Positions 34,195 through 42,580 of a stretch of DNA of 64,000 nt are shown piece by piece. Positions within the stretch are counted from its first letter, which is position 1, and each line of letters begins with the position of its first letter. This stretch comes from JAEXNA01 sp037189585 (lineage in GTDB: Bacteria > Vulcanimicrobiota > Xenobia > Xenobiales > JADMJV01). Position numbers and translations under genes: made by a program. The DNA lies in NCBI GenBank assembly GCA_037189585.1, contig JBBCJA010000013.1, positions 186,001 through 250,000 on the forward strand, read 5' to 3'. The notes below the pieces were generated by a model that made no database searches, had not been told where the DNA came from, and was given only the letters and a program-made list of their open reading frames with translations.

Positions 34195-35592
34195 ATGGTG
34201 TCCGGGAGTTTTCTCGAGCGACTCGAGGCCGCGGCGAAGGGTCGGGTCAGTCGTGAGAGTGTGCTTGAGCCTTTCCTCGACGGGCTTGATCGGCTTTGGA
34301 GCGATTTTGAGACAGCCTTGGAGCACCAACCCGACGAGTTGGTGGACTTTCTAGAAGCTTATGTCGCGGCTATCGAGGAAGGGCTGGAGGCCTGTGGGGA
34401 ACTGGCCCAGGAATGCCTGACCCCAGAGGCCAGCGAGGATGTGTTCCTGGATCTAGGCGATGCGCACACTCACCTGAATCGCCTTCTCCTGGACTTTCAT
34501 TCCCAAAGCTGGATTTTTCGTGGTCCGACCAAGGTCGACTGGATCAACATGGTGGTCGATGGAGGAGAGCGATTTCTCGCTGGAGAGAATTTTCCACGCT
34601 ATCTAACTACGTTACTCGATGACCACATCCGCGAGCTCGAGTTCAAGCTTTCCTGCCGTCCGGCTTTAGAGGGAGAGGCTTTGTTGAAAGTGACTCGCCA
34701 GTTCGCTTCCTGGTCTAAGGGGCACGAGCAGATGTCGAGACATCAATTTGAGGACCTGTTGACCAAGCTTATCGGTTATGCCGAGAGATTCGCCGGCTAC
34801 TTGATGGAGCAGACCGTCTCGTTGGAGCAGTTGCTGGCCTCTCTCGGAGGCGATGTCCCCAATGAGGAGATCGTCTGGCTCCTTGACGGTGTGCTGACAG
34901 AGCTTCGCAGAATTCGGGCTGATTTCGAGTCCGCTGTCAAAGCCACCGGTCAGTCCCCGGGACGGGAGGCTGACCGGCTCTTGAGCACGCTGTCCGAGCT
35001 GGAAACGGCCATTGGAACCCTGGCCGAGCAAGGGGACGGGCATCTGGAGAACGAGGATATCGATGACCTGCACGAGCTTCACGAGCTTCTAGAGCAAGAG
35101 ATCGCGGCCTTTGGTCGGGCCGCCACCACCGAGGGTACCATCTCCTGTAGCAGCTGCGGATATCGCAATTCTCGTCGCTCGACTCGTTGTGGGTCATGTT
35201 CCTGCCTGCTGGCAGCGGATCTGAGCGCGAGCGTCTCGACCGTGGACTTCGCCGAGCTCGAGCGTTCTGAAGGAGAAGAGGAGAACGTCTACCGTCTACG
35301 ACGAGCTTGTCGCGAGTTCCAGAATCTGGCTTTGTGCCTCGAGGATTTTCATGGAACGGTTCATCAGACGCGTGGGATTTTTGAGGGTGCGACCCGAGGC
35401 TTCTTGCAAAGCGCGCGCCATCCCAGCAATACCACCGAAACCCTCTTTCGAGATTCGATCGAGCAGATAGGGCGCTCTCTGGATCTTCTTTCGACGATCG
35501 AACATCCCGAGGACCGTCACCTGGAGGAGGCCTTAGCGATTTTCGACGACGGCGTTGCCAAGATGAGAGGGGCCCGCGATCTTGTAAAATAA
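34195..35592 (+). CDS. Hypothetical helical protein with zinc ribbon, 465 aa
   Basis: No family is recognised. Start ATG at 34195 (MVSGSFLERLEAAAKGRVSR). The protein is mostly helical and acidic (ALEHQPDELVDFLEAYVAAI, ETAIGTLAEQGDGHLENEDI). A C-x2-C ... C-x2-C ribbon at about residues 317-335 (ISCSSCGYRN, TRCGSCSCLL) lies near the middle-to-C-terminal boundary. It has no signal peptide. It precedes the annexin-calpain gene by 49 nt, but an AT-rich stretch between them suggests a separate promoter. Confidence 0.75.
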   Translation: MVSGSFLERLEAAAKGRVSRESVLEPFLDGLDRLWSDFETALEHQPDELVDFLEAYVAAIEEGLEACGELAQECLTPEASEDVFLDLGDAHTHLNRLLLDFHSQSWIFRGPTKVDWINMVVDGGERFLAGENFPRYLTTLLDDHIRELEFKLSCRPALEGEALLKVTRQFASWSKGHEQMSRHQFEDLLTKLIGYAERFAGYLMEQTVSLEQLLASLGGDVPNEEIVWLLDGVLTELRRIRADFESAVKATGQSPGREADRLLSTLSELETAIGTLAEQGDGHLENEDIDDLHELHELLEQEIAAFGRAATTEGTISCSSCGYRNSRRSTRCGSCSCLLAADLSASVSTVDFAELERSEGEEENVYRLRRACREFQNLALCLEDFHGTVHQTRGIFEGATRGFLQSARHPSNTTETLFRDSIEQIGRSLDLLSTIEHPEDRHLEEALAIFDDGVAKMRGARDLVK

Positions 35593-35641
35593 ATACATCA
35601 TTCTTTACATTTTTAATTTTTGTGGGACAATTCTAACTTGT

Positions 35642-38600
35642 ATGGCTTACATTTCACAGAACCCCGGACAGTCCCAAATTTTCTCAGGAGTTCCCGCCAG
35701 CGAATGGAGCGGAAGTTGGAATTCAGGCATTTCTGGTTGTGCCAATCTGTTTCTCGGGCCAAGGATGGACCCGTCGATGTTTGGTCCGGCGATGTTCGGG
35801 ATGGATCCTTTTGGGGGATTTTCGACCTCGCTGATGGGCCAGGTTCTGATGAATTTCTTACAAGGACCGGCGCCGTTCGCTTGCCATTGCCCATGCCATC
35901 AGTCCACCGGCCTTCACCAACCTCATTACAACATGCCTTACGGACCCAAGCCAGAGGAAGCCATGGACGACCAGCGGGACCTTCCGTCGCCCCCGCCGCG
36001 GCCTCAACTCGCACAGCCAAGGACACAACAGCCGGTTCGTCCTCAGGCTCAGCCGGCCAAACCTCAAGCGAAACCTCACCCCCCGGGCAAGCCCGAGGCT
36101 AAGCCGGTTTCGCCCACGAAAACCGGTCAGCCGCAGGCCAAGCCGGGACAAGCCGACGCCAAGCCGGGCCAGTCCCAGGTTCAGTCCAAGCCTGTCCAGA
36201 CTCAAGGTCAAACGGCGGCCAAGCCTGGCCAACCAGAGGCGAAGGCGCAGACTCAGGCCAAGCCTGGACCGGCCAAACCGCAATTTGATGCGAGCAAAAC
36301 AGCCAGTAGCTTGCACAAGGCCATGCACGGCGGCCTCTTTGGTGCCGGAACTGACGAGGACGCGATCTTTAAAGCTCTCGAAGGCCGTAGCCCGGATGAG
36401 ATCAAACAGGTCAGAGCTCACTACAAGGAGCACTATAAGAGAGACCTCGACGCCGACTTCAAGAGCGAGATGTCGGGAAAAGACCTTAGCCGTACCCAGT
36501 CGCTAATGAAAGGCGATTCGGCCGCCGCCAACGCCACCGCCTTGCGTCAAGCCATGGGAGGCCTGGGTACTGACGAGAAGGCGGTTTTCTCCACCTTGGA
36601 AGGCAAGAGCGCTAAGGAGCGTGAGCAGATCGCCGCTGAGTATAAGAAACAGACGGGGCGGACTCTGCAGGCGGACCTCAAAGGCGATATGTCCGGTTCG
36701 GACCTCGATCGTGCCAACGCCTTGCTTAAGGGCGATACGGCAAAATCCGACGCGGCTAAGTTGCGAGGCGCTATGGCAGGCCTCGGGACCGATGAAGCGT
36801 CCATTATGAAGACGCTGGAGGGCAAGAGCGCCAAAGAGCGCGAGGCTATTGTCGACAGCTATAAAAAAATGTATGGAACGGACTTGAGTAAGGCCCTCAA
36901 GTCCGAGCTCTCGGGAAGCCAGTTGACCGAGGCCAAAGCCTTGTTGGCCGGCGACACCGTCAAGGCCGACGCGGCTAAGCTTCGTACCGCAATGGCGGGA
37001 TTGGGTACCGATGAGGACGCGATCAACGCGGTATTCGCGGGCAAGAGTGCTGAGGAGAGAGCCAAGATCCAGCAAGAGTATAAGAACACTTTTGGTACGG
37101 ATCTGCATAAGGCTTTAGGTAAAGAACTCTCCGGAAACGATCTCGCCAAGACCAAGATCTTGATGGAGCACGGAAAGCTCTCCGACGCGCAGGAACTCAA
37201 GTTCGCCATGGAAGGCTTGGGTACTGACGAGGAGGCGGTGCGTCGTACTCTCGAGGGCAAGAGCAAAGAAGAGATCGCGAAGATCAAGGACGATTATCGG
37301 AAAGAGACAGGTCGAGAGTTGACCGCGGATCTCAAATCCGACATGACTGGGCGGGACCTCTTCGATGCGACCCAGGCTCTTAAGGGCAAGCCGACCACCT
37401 TGGAAGAGTCGGTGGAACGCCTCAATGAAAGGCATCAGTATGAGCGGGGTGGAGAGAGCAACTCTTTCGGGCGCGGGGTGGTCGACCTCTTTTCCGACCA
37501 TGGCGAACGGCTGGATTCAAATGTTGCCGCGAGCAATGAGAGTCTACAACGGGTTCGAGACCTCGAAGCCCAAGGACGGACTCAGGAGGCGGCGGCGGAG
37601 AGGGCCCGATTAGAGCGCCTCGTGGGCTACTCCAACGCCGACGTCGATAGCGTTCGAGAGGCCAAGGATAGCGCGGCTGATGTCGCAGGTACCGTGGCCG
37701 CCACGGCAGCCGGCGTGGTGGTTATCGCAGTCACCGCGGGAACGGCCACACCGCTGGTCGCGGCGGGCATGGCTGCGGCCACCGGAGGCTCGGCTCGAGT
37801 GTTGGTCTCGGGAGCGATCCAGGGTGAGGCCTATGGGCTCGAGCAGGGCTTTTCCGACTTCGGACGCGGAGCCATCGATGGCGGAACCGCTATCATTGGA
37901 GCTGGCTCGGGTCGCGTAGCCACGACAGCGGCTACTGAGACAGCGGAGGCTGTGGCTCGTAATAGGATCCTTTCCACTGGTGTACGTCAAGGGATCCGTG
38001 ACGGCGCTGTGGAGGGGACCATCGGCGGTGCCGCTCAGTCCCTGATCGATGAGAGGACCTGGGACGGCGATTTCGCTAGCGGCATCACCAACGTCTTGTC
38101 GCAGACCGCGATAGGGACCGTCACCGGCGGGGTCACCGGTGGAGGCACAGCTCAGGTCATGGAATCCGGCTCAGCGGCCATCCGAGGGATCCGAGAGAAC
38201 CTGGGCGGTGGAGGCGGCCGAACCGCCAACGAGTTTGGCGCGGACCTTCGTGAGCAAGGCTGGCAGATCAAATCCGATGACCGCAACGCCACGATGGTCG
38301 GGGACATCCACGGCCGTGAGGTGATGTTCGAGGTCACCGATCCAAGAACGGGCCAGGTCTCCACCCGTCGAGGGATCGTGGACGCGCAAGACCTCGAGGG
38401 AAACAGCTCGATGTTCCACCTGCGTGGACAAGAGGGCGAGTTCAACAACAACTTCATCGATAACATGGCAGTGCGTCCGCGCCCGAGTTCCACCCCCGAG
38501 CCGCACCCTGTACGCCAGCTTGAGGAGCCAGCGCTAGCTCCGGAGCCGGGCCCCACGCGCAATATCGAGGAGCCCCTTTCCGTGACGGGAACTCGGGCGG

Positions 38601-40018
38601 AGGGGTTGCAAGGCGGCCGCGGGCTTACCGACGGCCCGACCGACGCGCAAATTCTTCAGATGGTTGAGAACTTCCCCGACTCGGGCCTGCGGCAAAGGTT
38701 CGTCAATCAGGAGAACTTCGGCTCGCTGAATCCTATCGATCAACTCGAAGTTCTGCGCATGGCCGACCGCCATCCCCCCGCCCAAGGCTTCTTTGACAAG
38801 CTAGTCAACGGTCGGCGCCCGAGTTCCGTGGAGGAAAATCTCCAACGTTTGATCCGCGAGGGAAAGATGCAGGCCGTCGGGCGTGACGGAGAGAGCTTAC
38901 TCCAAAATCTTCAGAAGCTTGAAGGCCAGCGGATGTATCCTGGACTCGACGGCGATAAAATTTTCGTGGACGCTCTGGACACTGTCGCGAATCCAGGACG
39001 TATCAGCCAAGGTAATCGAGGAACTTGCTCGGCCACCAGTGTGCAGTACATCCACGCGAGAAGGGACCCTTCAGACTACATCCGCGTGATGGCGGAACTG
39101 ACCGGCGAGAAAGGCCAGGCGACGCTGCGCGGCGGCGGCACCATGGTCTTGAACAGATCCGCGCTGGCCTCAGACGGGAGCGGGCGGCGTGTCAGTGACC
39201 GACTCTATCAGGATTCCGCCATGAATCACGCCAGCGCCGATAATCTCTTTTACGACAACAAGGCTGGAAGCTGGCTCTCATCCAAGGGCGGCCATGTTGA
39301 TGCGAACGGCAAGATTCAGTATTCGGGCCTGTACGACACCGACGCTCAGAAGCTAATGAATGACGCGTTCGGAGAGAACTACACCTCTCACCGTTTTCAA
39401 GGAACAGACAGCGACCAGGCCAGAGAGCTCTTTCGCCAGCGGCTCCAAGGCCAGGTCGAAAGTGGTGAGCCTCTTCACTTGAGTATGAAGTGGGGTAAGG
39501 AGCTCTTCGGGTCCAAGCATAGTTACCATGCCCTCGTCGCCGAGGGCATGGACGACAAGTTCGTCTATCTGAGGAATCCCTGGGGTAAGTCGGAAAATGC
39601 GAGCGTTCTGACTGGTCCACGCCGAAAACTGGTGGACAAGGAGGGTGGGGTAAAGATCGACCACGAGACATTTTTCGCGAATTTGGATAGCTATCGCCAT
39701 ACTCCGGTCAGCGGCCCTGACCGTGCCGTCAGTCGACTACAGGACCTTGTGCGCGACGCTGATATCGGATTGGGTAAAGAATGGCGAGAGCCGTCATTCT
39801 ACGAAGGCAAGCTCCGAGGCGTGTTCACCGACTTTAACTTCGACCGTATCCCGCCTGGCGCTAGAGAAGGATTCTACCGAGAGCTTCTGCAGAAGGCTGA
39901 CGTTGTTTCGTATGGCCAGGCGGATCTCGCTCAACTAGGGGAACTCCAGGGGATCTTCCAGAAATACGGGGTCGACGACTACGATCCACTTGCGATTCTC
40001 AGTCATAGGCCATCCTGA
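35642..40018 (+). CDS. Annexin-repeat / calpain-like cysteine protease fusion, 1458 aa
   Basis: Domains in order: an M/F/G/P-rich hydrophobic start without Sec signal (1-100, with Cys cluster CHCPCH); a Lys-Pro-Gln-Gly-rich disordered stretch (110-215); five annexin repeats (222-582) each with the calcium motif GxGTDE at about 235, 307, 380, 454 and 526; a helical linker; a Gly/Ala-rich hydrophobic region (about 680-760) like those before toxin tips; a beta region; a Pro-rich hinge (945-980); and a calpain-like domain (about 1110-1340). That last domain has QGNRGTCSATS (Gln1123, Cys1129), His1296 in HSYHALVAEG, and LRNPWG (Asn1312), the papain-fold triad in calpain wording. Annexins bind membranes in a Ca2+-dependent way and calpains are Ca2+-dependent proteases. 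The fusion suggests a Ca2+-dependent membrane-bound protease or exported effector. Confidence 0.9.
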   Translation: MAYISQNPGQSQIFSGVPASEWSGSWNSGISGCANLFLGPRMDPSMFGPAMFGMDPFGGFSTSLMGQVLMNFLQGPAPFACHCPCHQSTGLHQPHYNMPYGPKPEEAMDDQRDLPSPPPRPQLAQPRTQQPVRPQAQPAKPQAKPHPPGKPEAKPVSPTKTGQPQAKPGQADAKPGQSQVQSKPVQTQGQTAAKPGQPEAKAQTQAKPGPAKPQFDASKTASSLHKAMHGGLFGAGTDEDAIFKALEGRSPDEIKQVRAHYKEHYKRDLDADFKSEMSGKDLSRTQSLMKGDSAAANATALRQAMGGLGTDEKAVFSTLEGKSAKEREQIAAEYKKQTGRTLQADLKGDMSGSDLDRANALLKGDTAKSDAAKLRGAMAGLGTDEASIMKTLEGKSAKEREAIVDSYKKMYGTDLSKALKSELSGSQLTEAKALLAGDTVKADAAKLRTAMAGLGTDEDAINAVFAGKSAEERAKIQQEYKNTFGTDLHKALGKELSGNDLAKTKILMEHGKLSDAQELKFAMEGLGTDEEAVRRTLEGKSKEEIAKIKDDYRKETGRELTADLKSDMTGRDLFDATQALKGKPTTLEESVERLNERHQYERGGESNSFGRGVVDLFSDHGERLDSNVAASNESLQRVRDLEAQGRTQEAAAERARLERLVGYSNADVDSVREAKDSAADVAGTVAATAAGVVVIAVTAGTATPLVAAGMAAATGGSARVLVSGAIQGEAYGLEQGFSDFGRGAIDGGTAIIGAGSGRVATTAATETAEAVARNRILSTGVRQGIRDGAVEGTIGGAAQSLIDERTWDGDFASGITNVLSQTAIGTVTGGVTGGGTAQVMESGSAAIRGIRENLGGGGGRTANEFGADLREQGWQIKSDDRNATMVGDIHGREVMFEVTDPRTGQVSTRRGIVDAQDLEGNSSMFHLRGQEGEFNNNFIDNMAVRPRPSSTPEPHPVRQLEEPALAPEPGPTRNIEEPLSVTGTRAEGLQGGRGLTDGPTDAQILQMVENFPDSGLRQRFVNQENFGSLNPIDQLEVLRMADRHPPAQGFFDKLVNGRRPSSVEENLQRLIREGKMQAVGRDGESLLQNLQKLEGQRMYPGLDGDKIFVDALDTVANPGRISQGNRGTCSATSVQYIHARRDPSDYIRVMAELTGEKGQATLRGGGTMVLNRSALASDGSGRRVSDRLYQDSAMNHASADNLFYDNKAGSWLSSKGGHVDANGKIQYSGLYDTDAQKLMNDAFGENYTSHRFQGTDSDQARELFRQRLQGQVESGEPLHLSMKWGKELFGSKHSYHALVAEGMDDKFVYLRNPWGKSENASVLTGPRRKLVDKEGGVKIDHETFFANLDSYRHTPVSGPDRAVSRLQDLVRDADIGLGKEWREPSFYEGKLRGVFTDFNFDRIPPGAREGFYRELLQKADVVSYGQADLAQLGELQGIFQKYGVDDYDPLAILSHRPS
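36305..37387 (+). repeat. Five tandem annexin repeats (about 72-74 codons each)
   Basis: Five in-frame units of about 220 bp encode annexin repeats with conserved blocks: GLGTDE, LEGKSAKER, YKK..G.DL, SGSDL. Units 2-4 are closest to one another, which points to recent internal duplication. Confidence 0.88.
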
Positions 40019-40021
40019 TAC

Positions 40022-40041
40022 AAAGAGTTAACAGCCTCTTT
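40022..40041 (+). terminator. Weak hairpin after the annexin-calpain gene
   Basis: Arms aaagag and ctcttt around an 8-nt loop, right after the stop, with a short T-rich end. Weak as a terminator. Confidence 0.3.
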
Positions 40042-40095
40042 ACCTCTCGGTAACATTGCGAGCTTCCATTGCAGAATGTTTTCAGGGTCCCCTGC

Positions 40096-40113
40096 TATCT
40101 TGGATACAAGATA
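40096..40113 (+). promoter_or_regulatory. Short palindrome upstream of a small ORF
   Basis: tatcttg-gata-caagata is a perfect 7-bp inverted repeat ending 20 nt before the small ORF's ATG. It could be an operator or an mRNA hairpin. Confidence 0.4.
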
Positions 40114-40133
40114 AGCGAAGTGAGGAATTCGAA

Positions 40134-40277
40134 ATGGCCACAACGGAAAATCGCCGAGAGAAGAAGTGGGACAGAAAGAAGATGTTATGGAATCTTCGCC
40201 GCAACCTTCCCCAACCCGCTCCTGTCGCCGTCGTTGCCGAACCCGCGGTTACTGTGGCGGCCAGCCTCGCTTCCTAA
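40134..40277 (+). CDS. Small basic ORF, 47 aa
   Basis: The ATG at 40134 has GTGAGGA about 8 nt upstream. The product is strongly basic at first (MATTENRREKKWDRKKMLWN) and then Ala/Val/Pro-rich. There are no homologues I know. It lies between the annexin-calpain gene and the hydrolase gene, in the same orientation. A real small protein is plausible, not proven. Confidence 0.45.
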   Translation: MATTENRREKKWDRKKMLWNLRRNLPQPAPVAVVAEPAVTVAASLAS

Positions 40278-40363
40278 TTTTCTCACCATGACATAGAGGC
40301 TCCTAAGAGTCCGGTCTTTATTCACTTATGAGGTCGCATCTTTAATGTCAGGAAGGTTCCTGT

Positions 40364-41377
40364 ATGGCGGCTCTCACACTCACTCAAAACTCCAACGCTT
40401 CACCTCGAGTTCTCTCGCGGACGTTAGTTCAGGACTCAAGGCGCTCTTCGAATTCCTCGAGTGCCCTTGAGCACATTCGGGCTCACGTTCAAGACGAGGT
40501 TCAATGGACCCAGCAGGCCAACGAAGACGGAATTCACCTCCGTCAGAACGCGGTTTCGATCTTCAAAACTGCCGAAGTCTCCGAGCCCAAAGGCACGGTG
40601 GTCATGTATCATGGCTTCACGGCTGGACCCTGGCAGTACAAGGAGATGGCCGAACAGCTCCATCAAGAGGGTTTCAACGTCTACGCACCGCGCATGCCTG
40701 GGCACGGCTTGGTGGACGAGTCGGGGAAGCCATGGCGTAAGGAGATCCCTGATGCTGGGGAAGGCAAAGTCTGGACCGAGTTCATCGACGAGACGATCGA
40801 AGATGCCGAGAATTTAGGAGCTCCTGTCTACACGGTTGGACTGTCCGGTGGTGGCGGAGTGGCCCTGCAGTCTGCCAAACGCCATGAGGAGGTTAAGGGG
40901 GTCGCGGCCTTGGCTCCTTTTGTCGGTGGAGATGCTCCCGTGGGTCTGTTTCTACCGGTATTGAGCCTGGTCGACACGGTGACTTTCGGACTTTTTGGGA
41001 AGCTGCTCAACGCCATTCCTATGGGTAAGGCCAAGCCTTCCGCTGACGATGATCCTACCCCCCGTACCCCGGCCACTTTGGGGCAGGCGATAGCAATGTA
41101 TCGGGTTGGAGCAAACGCGAAAGAGGTCGAGCAACCGGTACAGCTTCTAACCACGGCCAAGGACAAGGTGAGTGGTGTGAGGGAGAACCGGAAGCGTTAT
41201 GAAGGCGGAGCTGGACCCGAGAACAACGGTTGGTATCACTTCCCAGCCGAAGAGAAGGTTAAGCACGCCATGCTGAGTCGCCTGGAGAATCCCAACACCG
41301 CCTCAATAGAAACCTTAGAGGAGGTCGTTTCTGACTTCATCGTCGAGGGGACCACAACGACTCGTCTGCCTGAGTAG
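40364..41377 (+). CDS. Alpha/beta hydrolase (lipase or esterase-like), 337 aa
   Basis: The hydrolase core has VVMYHGFTAGPWQYKEMAE (oxyanion HGF), VYTVGLSGGGGVAL (nucleophile GLSGG, Ser about residue 165) and LTTAKDKVSG near the expected acid strand. It resembles monoacylglycerol-lipase or serine-aminopeptidase-type enzymes. The first 60 residues are Ser/Asn-rich and disordered, with no Sec signal. AGGAAGG lies 8 nt before the ATG. It is downstream of the annexin-calpain gene in the same orientation; a functional link is possible but unproven. Confidence 0.88.
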   Translation: MAALTLTQNSNASPRVLSRTLVQDSRRSSNSSSALEHIRAHVQDEVQWTQQANEDGIHLRQNAVSIFKTAEVSEPKGTVVMYHGFTAGPWQYKEMAEQLHQEGFNVYAPRMPGHGLVDESGKPWRKEIPDAGEGKVWTEFIDETIEDAENLGAPVYTVGLSGGGGVALQSAKRHEEVKGVAALAPFVGGDAPVGLFLPVLSLVDTVTFGLFGKLLNAIPMGKAKPSADDDPTPRTPATLGQAIAMYRVGANAKEVEQPVQLLTTAKDKVSGVRENRKRYEGGAGPENNGWYHFPAEEKVKHAMLSRLENPNTASIETLEEVVSDFIVEGTTTTRLPE

Positions 41378-41457
41378 ATACGGAGCGGCGGTGCCCTCCG
41401 ATCCAGAACGCTTCGCTTTCGATTCTAGTTTGCGCAAACGATAGCTCTAGAAAAGAA

Positions 41458-41480
41458 AAGAAGCCCTAATTGGGCTTCTT
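41458..41480 (-). terminator. Terminator at the end of the tRNA region
   Basis: A 9-bp stem (aagaagccc / gggcttctt) is followed, on the minus strand, by TTCTTTTC. It lies downstream of the rearranged tRNA fragment, as expected of an original tRNA-Phe terminator. Confidence 0.7.
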
Positions 41481-41481
41481 C

Positions 41482-41571
41482 TGGTGCCGAAGGACGGATG
41501 GCCGCCTTTGGCGGAGCGGCGCTTCGCGCCTTGTGAACCGACATCTTGTCGAGTCGGCGGTTCGATTCCGT
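41482..41571. pseudogene. Rearranged tRNA-Phe fragment
   Basis: On the minus strand, 41498-41482 repeats exactly the last 17 nt of tRNA-Phe (acceptor strand plus CCA). Further on, 41553-41571 carries the same 19 nt as the tRNA-Phe T arm (gtcggcggttcgattccgt), but on the plus strand. The 50 nt in between holds small hairpins (ggcgcttcgcgcc). No full cloverleaf can be folded, so this is a scrambled and partly inverted tRNA copy. Confidence 0.65.
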
Positions 41572-41597
41572 TCTGGGTAACATACCTGGAGAAAAGC

Positions 41598-41624
41598 AAA
41601 AAACTCCGCTTTTGACGGAGTTTT
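41598..41624 (-). terminator. Terminator after tRNA-Phe
   Basis: aaaactccg / cggagtttt form a 9-bp stem with a 7-nt loop. On the minus strand it ends in TTTTTT, just 2 nt after the tRNA-Phe 3' end. Confidence 0.82.
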
Positions 41625-41626
41625 CT

Positions 41627-41702
41627 TGGTGCCGAAGGACGGAATCGAACCGCCGACACAGCGATTTTCAGTCGCTTGCTCTACCGACTGAGCTACCTCG
41701 GC
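41627..41702 (-). tRNA. tRNA-Phe (GAA)
   Basis: 76 nt including encoded CCA. The acceptor GCCGAGG pairs with CTTCGGC (one G-T). The D arm is GCTCAGTCGGTAGAGC, the anticodon loop CTGAAAA holds GAA, and the T loop is TTCGATT. Last gene of the tRNA operon. Confidence 0.96.
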
Positions 41703-41739
41703 AGACCCATAAAGGGTGGCCCGGGTTTCCCCGGGCCGG

Positions 41740-41816
41740 TGGCGGGAGCGACGGGATTTGAACCCGCGATCTCCTGCGTGACAGGCAGGCGCCCTGAACC
41801 GCTAGGCCACGCCCCC
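41740..41816 (-). tRNA. tRNA-Asp (GTC)
   Basis: 77 nt including encoded CCA. GGGGGCG pairs with CGCTCCC (one G-T). The anticodon stem is CCTGC/GCAGG with loop CTGTCAC (GTC) and the T loop TTCAAAT. Second gene of the operon. Confidence 0.95.
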
Positions 41817-41862
41817 ACATATTTGTCCCTTATGGACCGGAGTTTGTCACCACTCCGGCTTT

Positions 41863-41934
41863 TGGGCGGAAGAGGACTCGAACCTCCAACCCCTTGCATG
41901 TGACGCAAGTGCTCTACCATTGAGCTATCCGCCC
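41863..41934 (-). tRNA. tRNA-Val (CAC)
   Basis: 72 nt without encoded CCA (the discriminator A is followed by AAA). GGGCGGA pairs with TCCGCCC, and the anticodon stem is CTTGC/GCAAG with loop GTCACAT (CAC). It is first in the operon, just after the promoter. Confidence 0.92.
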
Positions 41935-41948
41935 GTTCGGTGGCCCCC

Positions 41949-41976
41949 ATTATAGCAAGTGAAAGACCCGTGTCAA
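41949..41976 (-). promoter_or_regulatory. Consensus sigma-70 promoter of the tRNA operon
   Basis: On the minus strand: TTGACA (41976-41971), a 16-bp spacer, TATAAT (41954-41949), then about 14 nt to tRNA-Val. Both boxes are perfect consensus. Confidence 0.9.
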
Positions 41977-41983
41977 GGACTTC

Positions 41984-42580
41984 CTAACGCGAATTATCGT
42001 GCGATTGCACAAAATTTTTCAATAGCCGGGCCCCCTCTCGGGTCTCTAAGGATTCGGGATGAAACTGGACTCCCTCGATGGGGAGGGACTTGTGCCGCAG
42101 CCCCATGATCTCACCGTGCGAGGTCCAGGCCGAGACCACCAGCTCCTCGGGTAGACTTTCCTCTTCCACTACCAGACTATGATAGCGAGTGGCCACCAAC
42201 GGGTTGGTCAGGCCTTGGAAGACTCCTTTGCCGTCGTGATAGACCGAGGAGACTTTCCCGTGCAGCAAGCGAGGTGCTCCGATCACCTTGCCTCCAAAGG
42301 CCTCGGCCATGGCCTGGTGGCCCAGGCAGACTCCCAGACGGGGTGACCGAAGTTCTTGATCTCCCATCAGCTCCACTGAGATTCCGGCGTCCTCCGGTCG
42401 GCCCGGGCCCGGAGAGACAACCACCAAAGCTGGAGACTTTTGATGAACACCGGCAAGGTCGATCTGGTCGTTTCGCACGATCTCGAGCTCGTACTCTTCG
42501 GCGCAAAATGAGCCCAGAACTTGAACCAGGTTGTAGGTAAAAGAATCGTAGTTGTCCAGGACCAGTAAGGTCGGTTTCAT
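41984..42580 (-). CDS. trpG: Anthranilate synthase component II (glutamine amidotransferase)
   Basis: A 198-aa class I amidotransferase that supplies ammonia to TrpE. It shows LDNYDSFTYNLVQVLG, VVVSPGPGRPEDAG (oxyanion), GVCLGHQAMAEAFGG (Cys nucleophile) and GVQFHPES with the His/Glu partners. The same protein type can serve PabB, but it overlaps trpE by 4 nt, so the trp role is favoured. The next unit downstream on the strand is the tRNA operon. Confidence 0.95.
   Translation of the reverse strand: MKPTLLVLDNYDSFTYNLVQVLGSFCAEEYELEIVRNDQIDLAGVHQKSPALVVVSPGPGRPEDAGISVELMGDQELRSPRLGVCLGHQAMAEAFGGKVIGAPRLLHGKVSSVYHDGKGVFQGLTNPLVATRYHSLVVEEESLPEELVVSAWTSHGEIMGLRHKSLPIEGVQFHPESLETREGARLLKNFVQSHDNSR

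Noticed and set aside
41838..41858. Hairpin ccggagt/actccgg between tRNA-Val and tRNA-Asp as a terminator
   Set aside because: No T run follows on the minus strand; more likely a processing hairpin.
41546..41903. Small plus-strand frames over the tRNA cluster
   Set aside because: They overlap three well-folded tRNAs and a promoter. Such frames are common artefacts.
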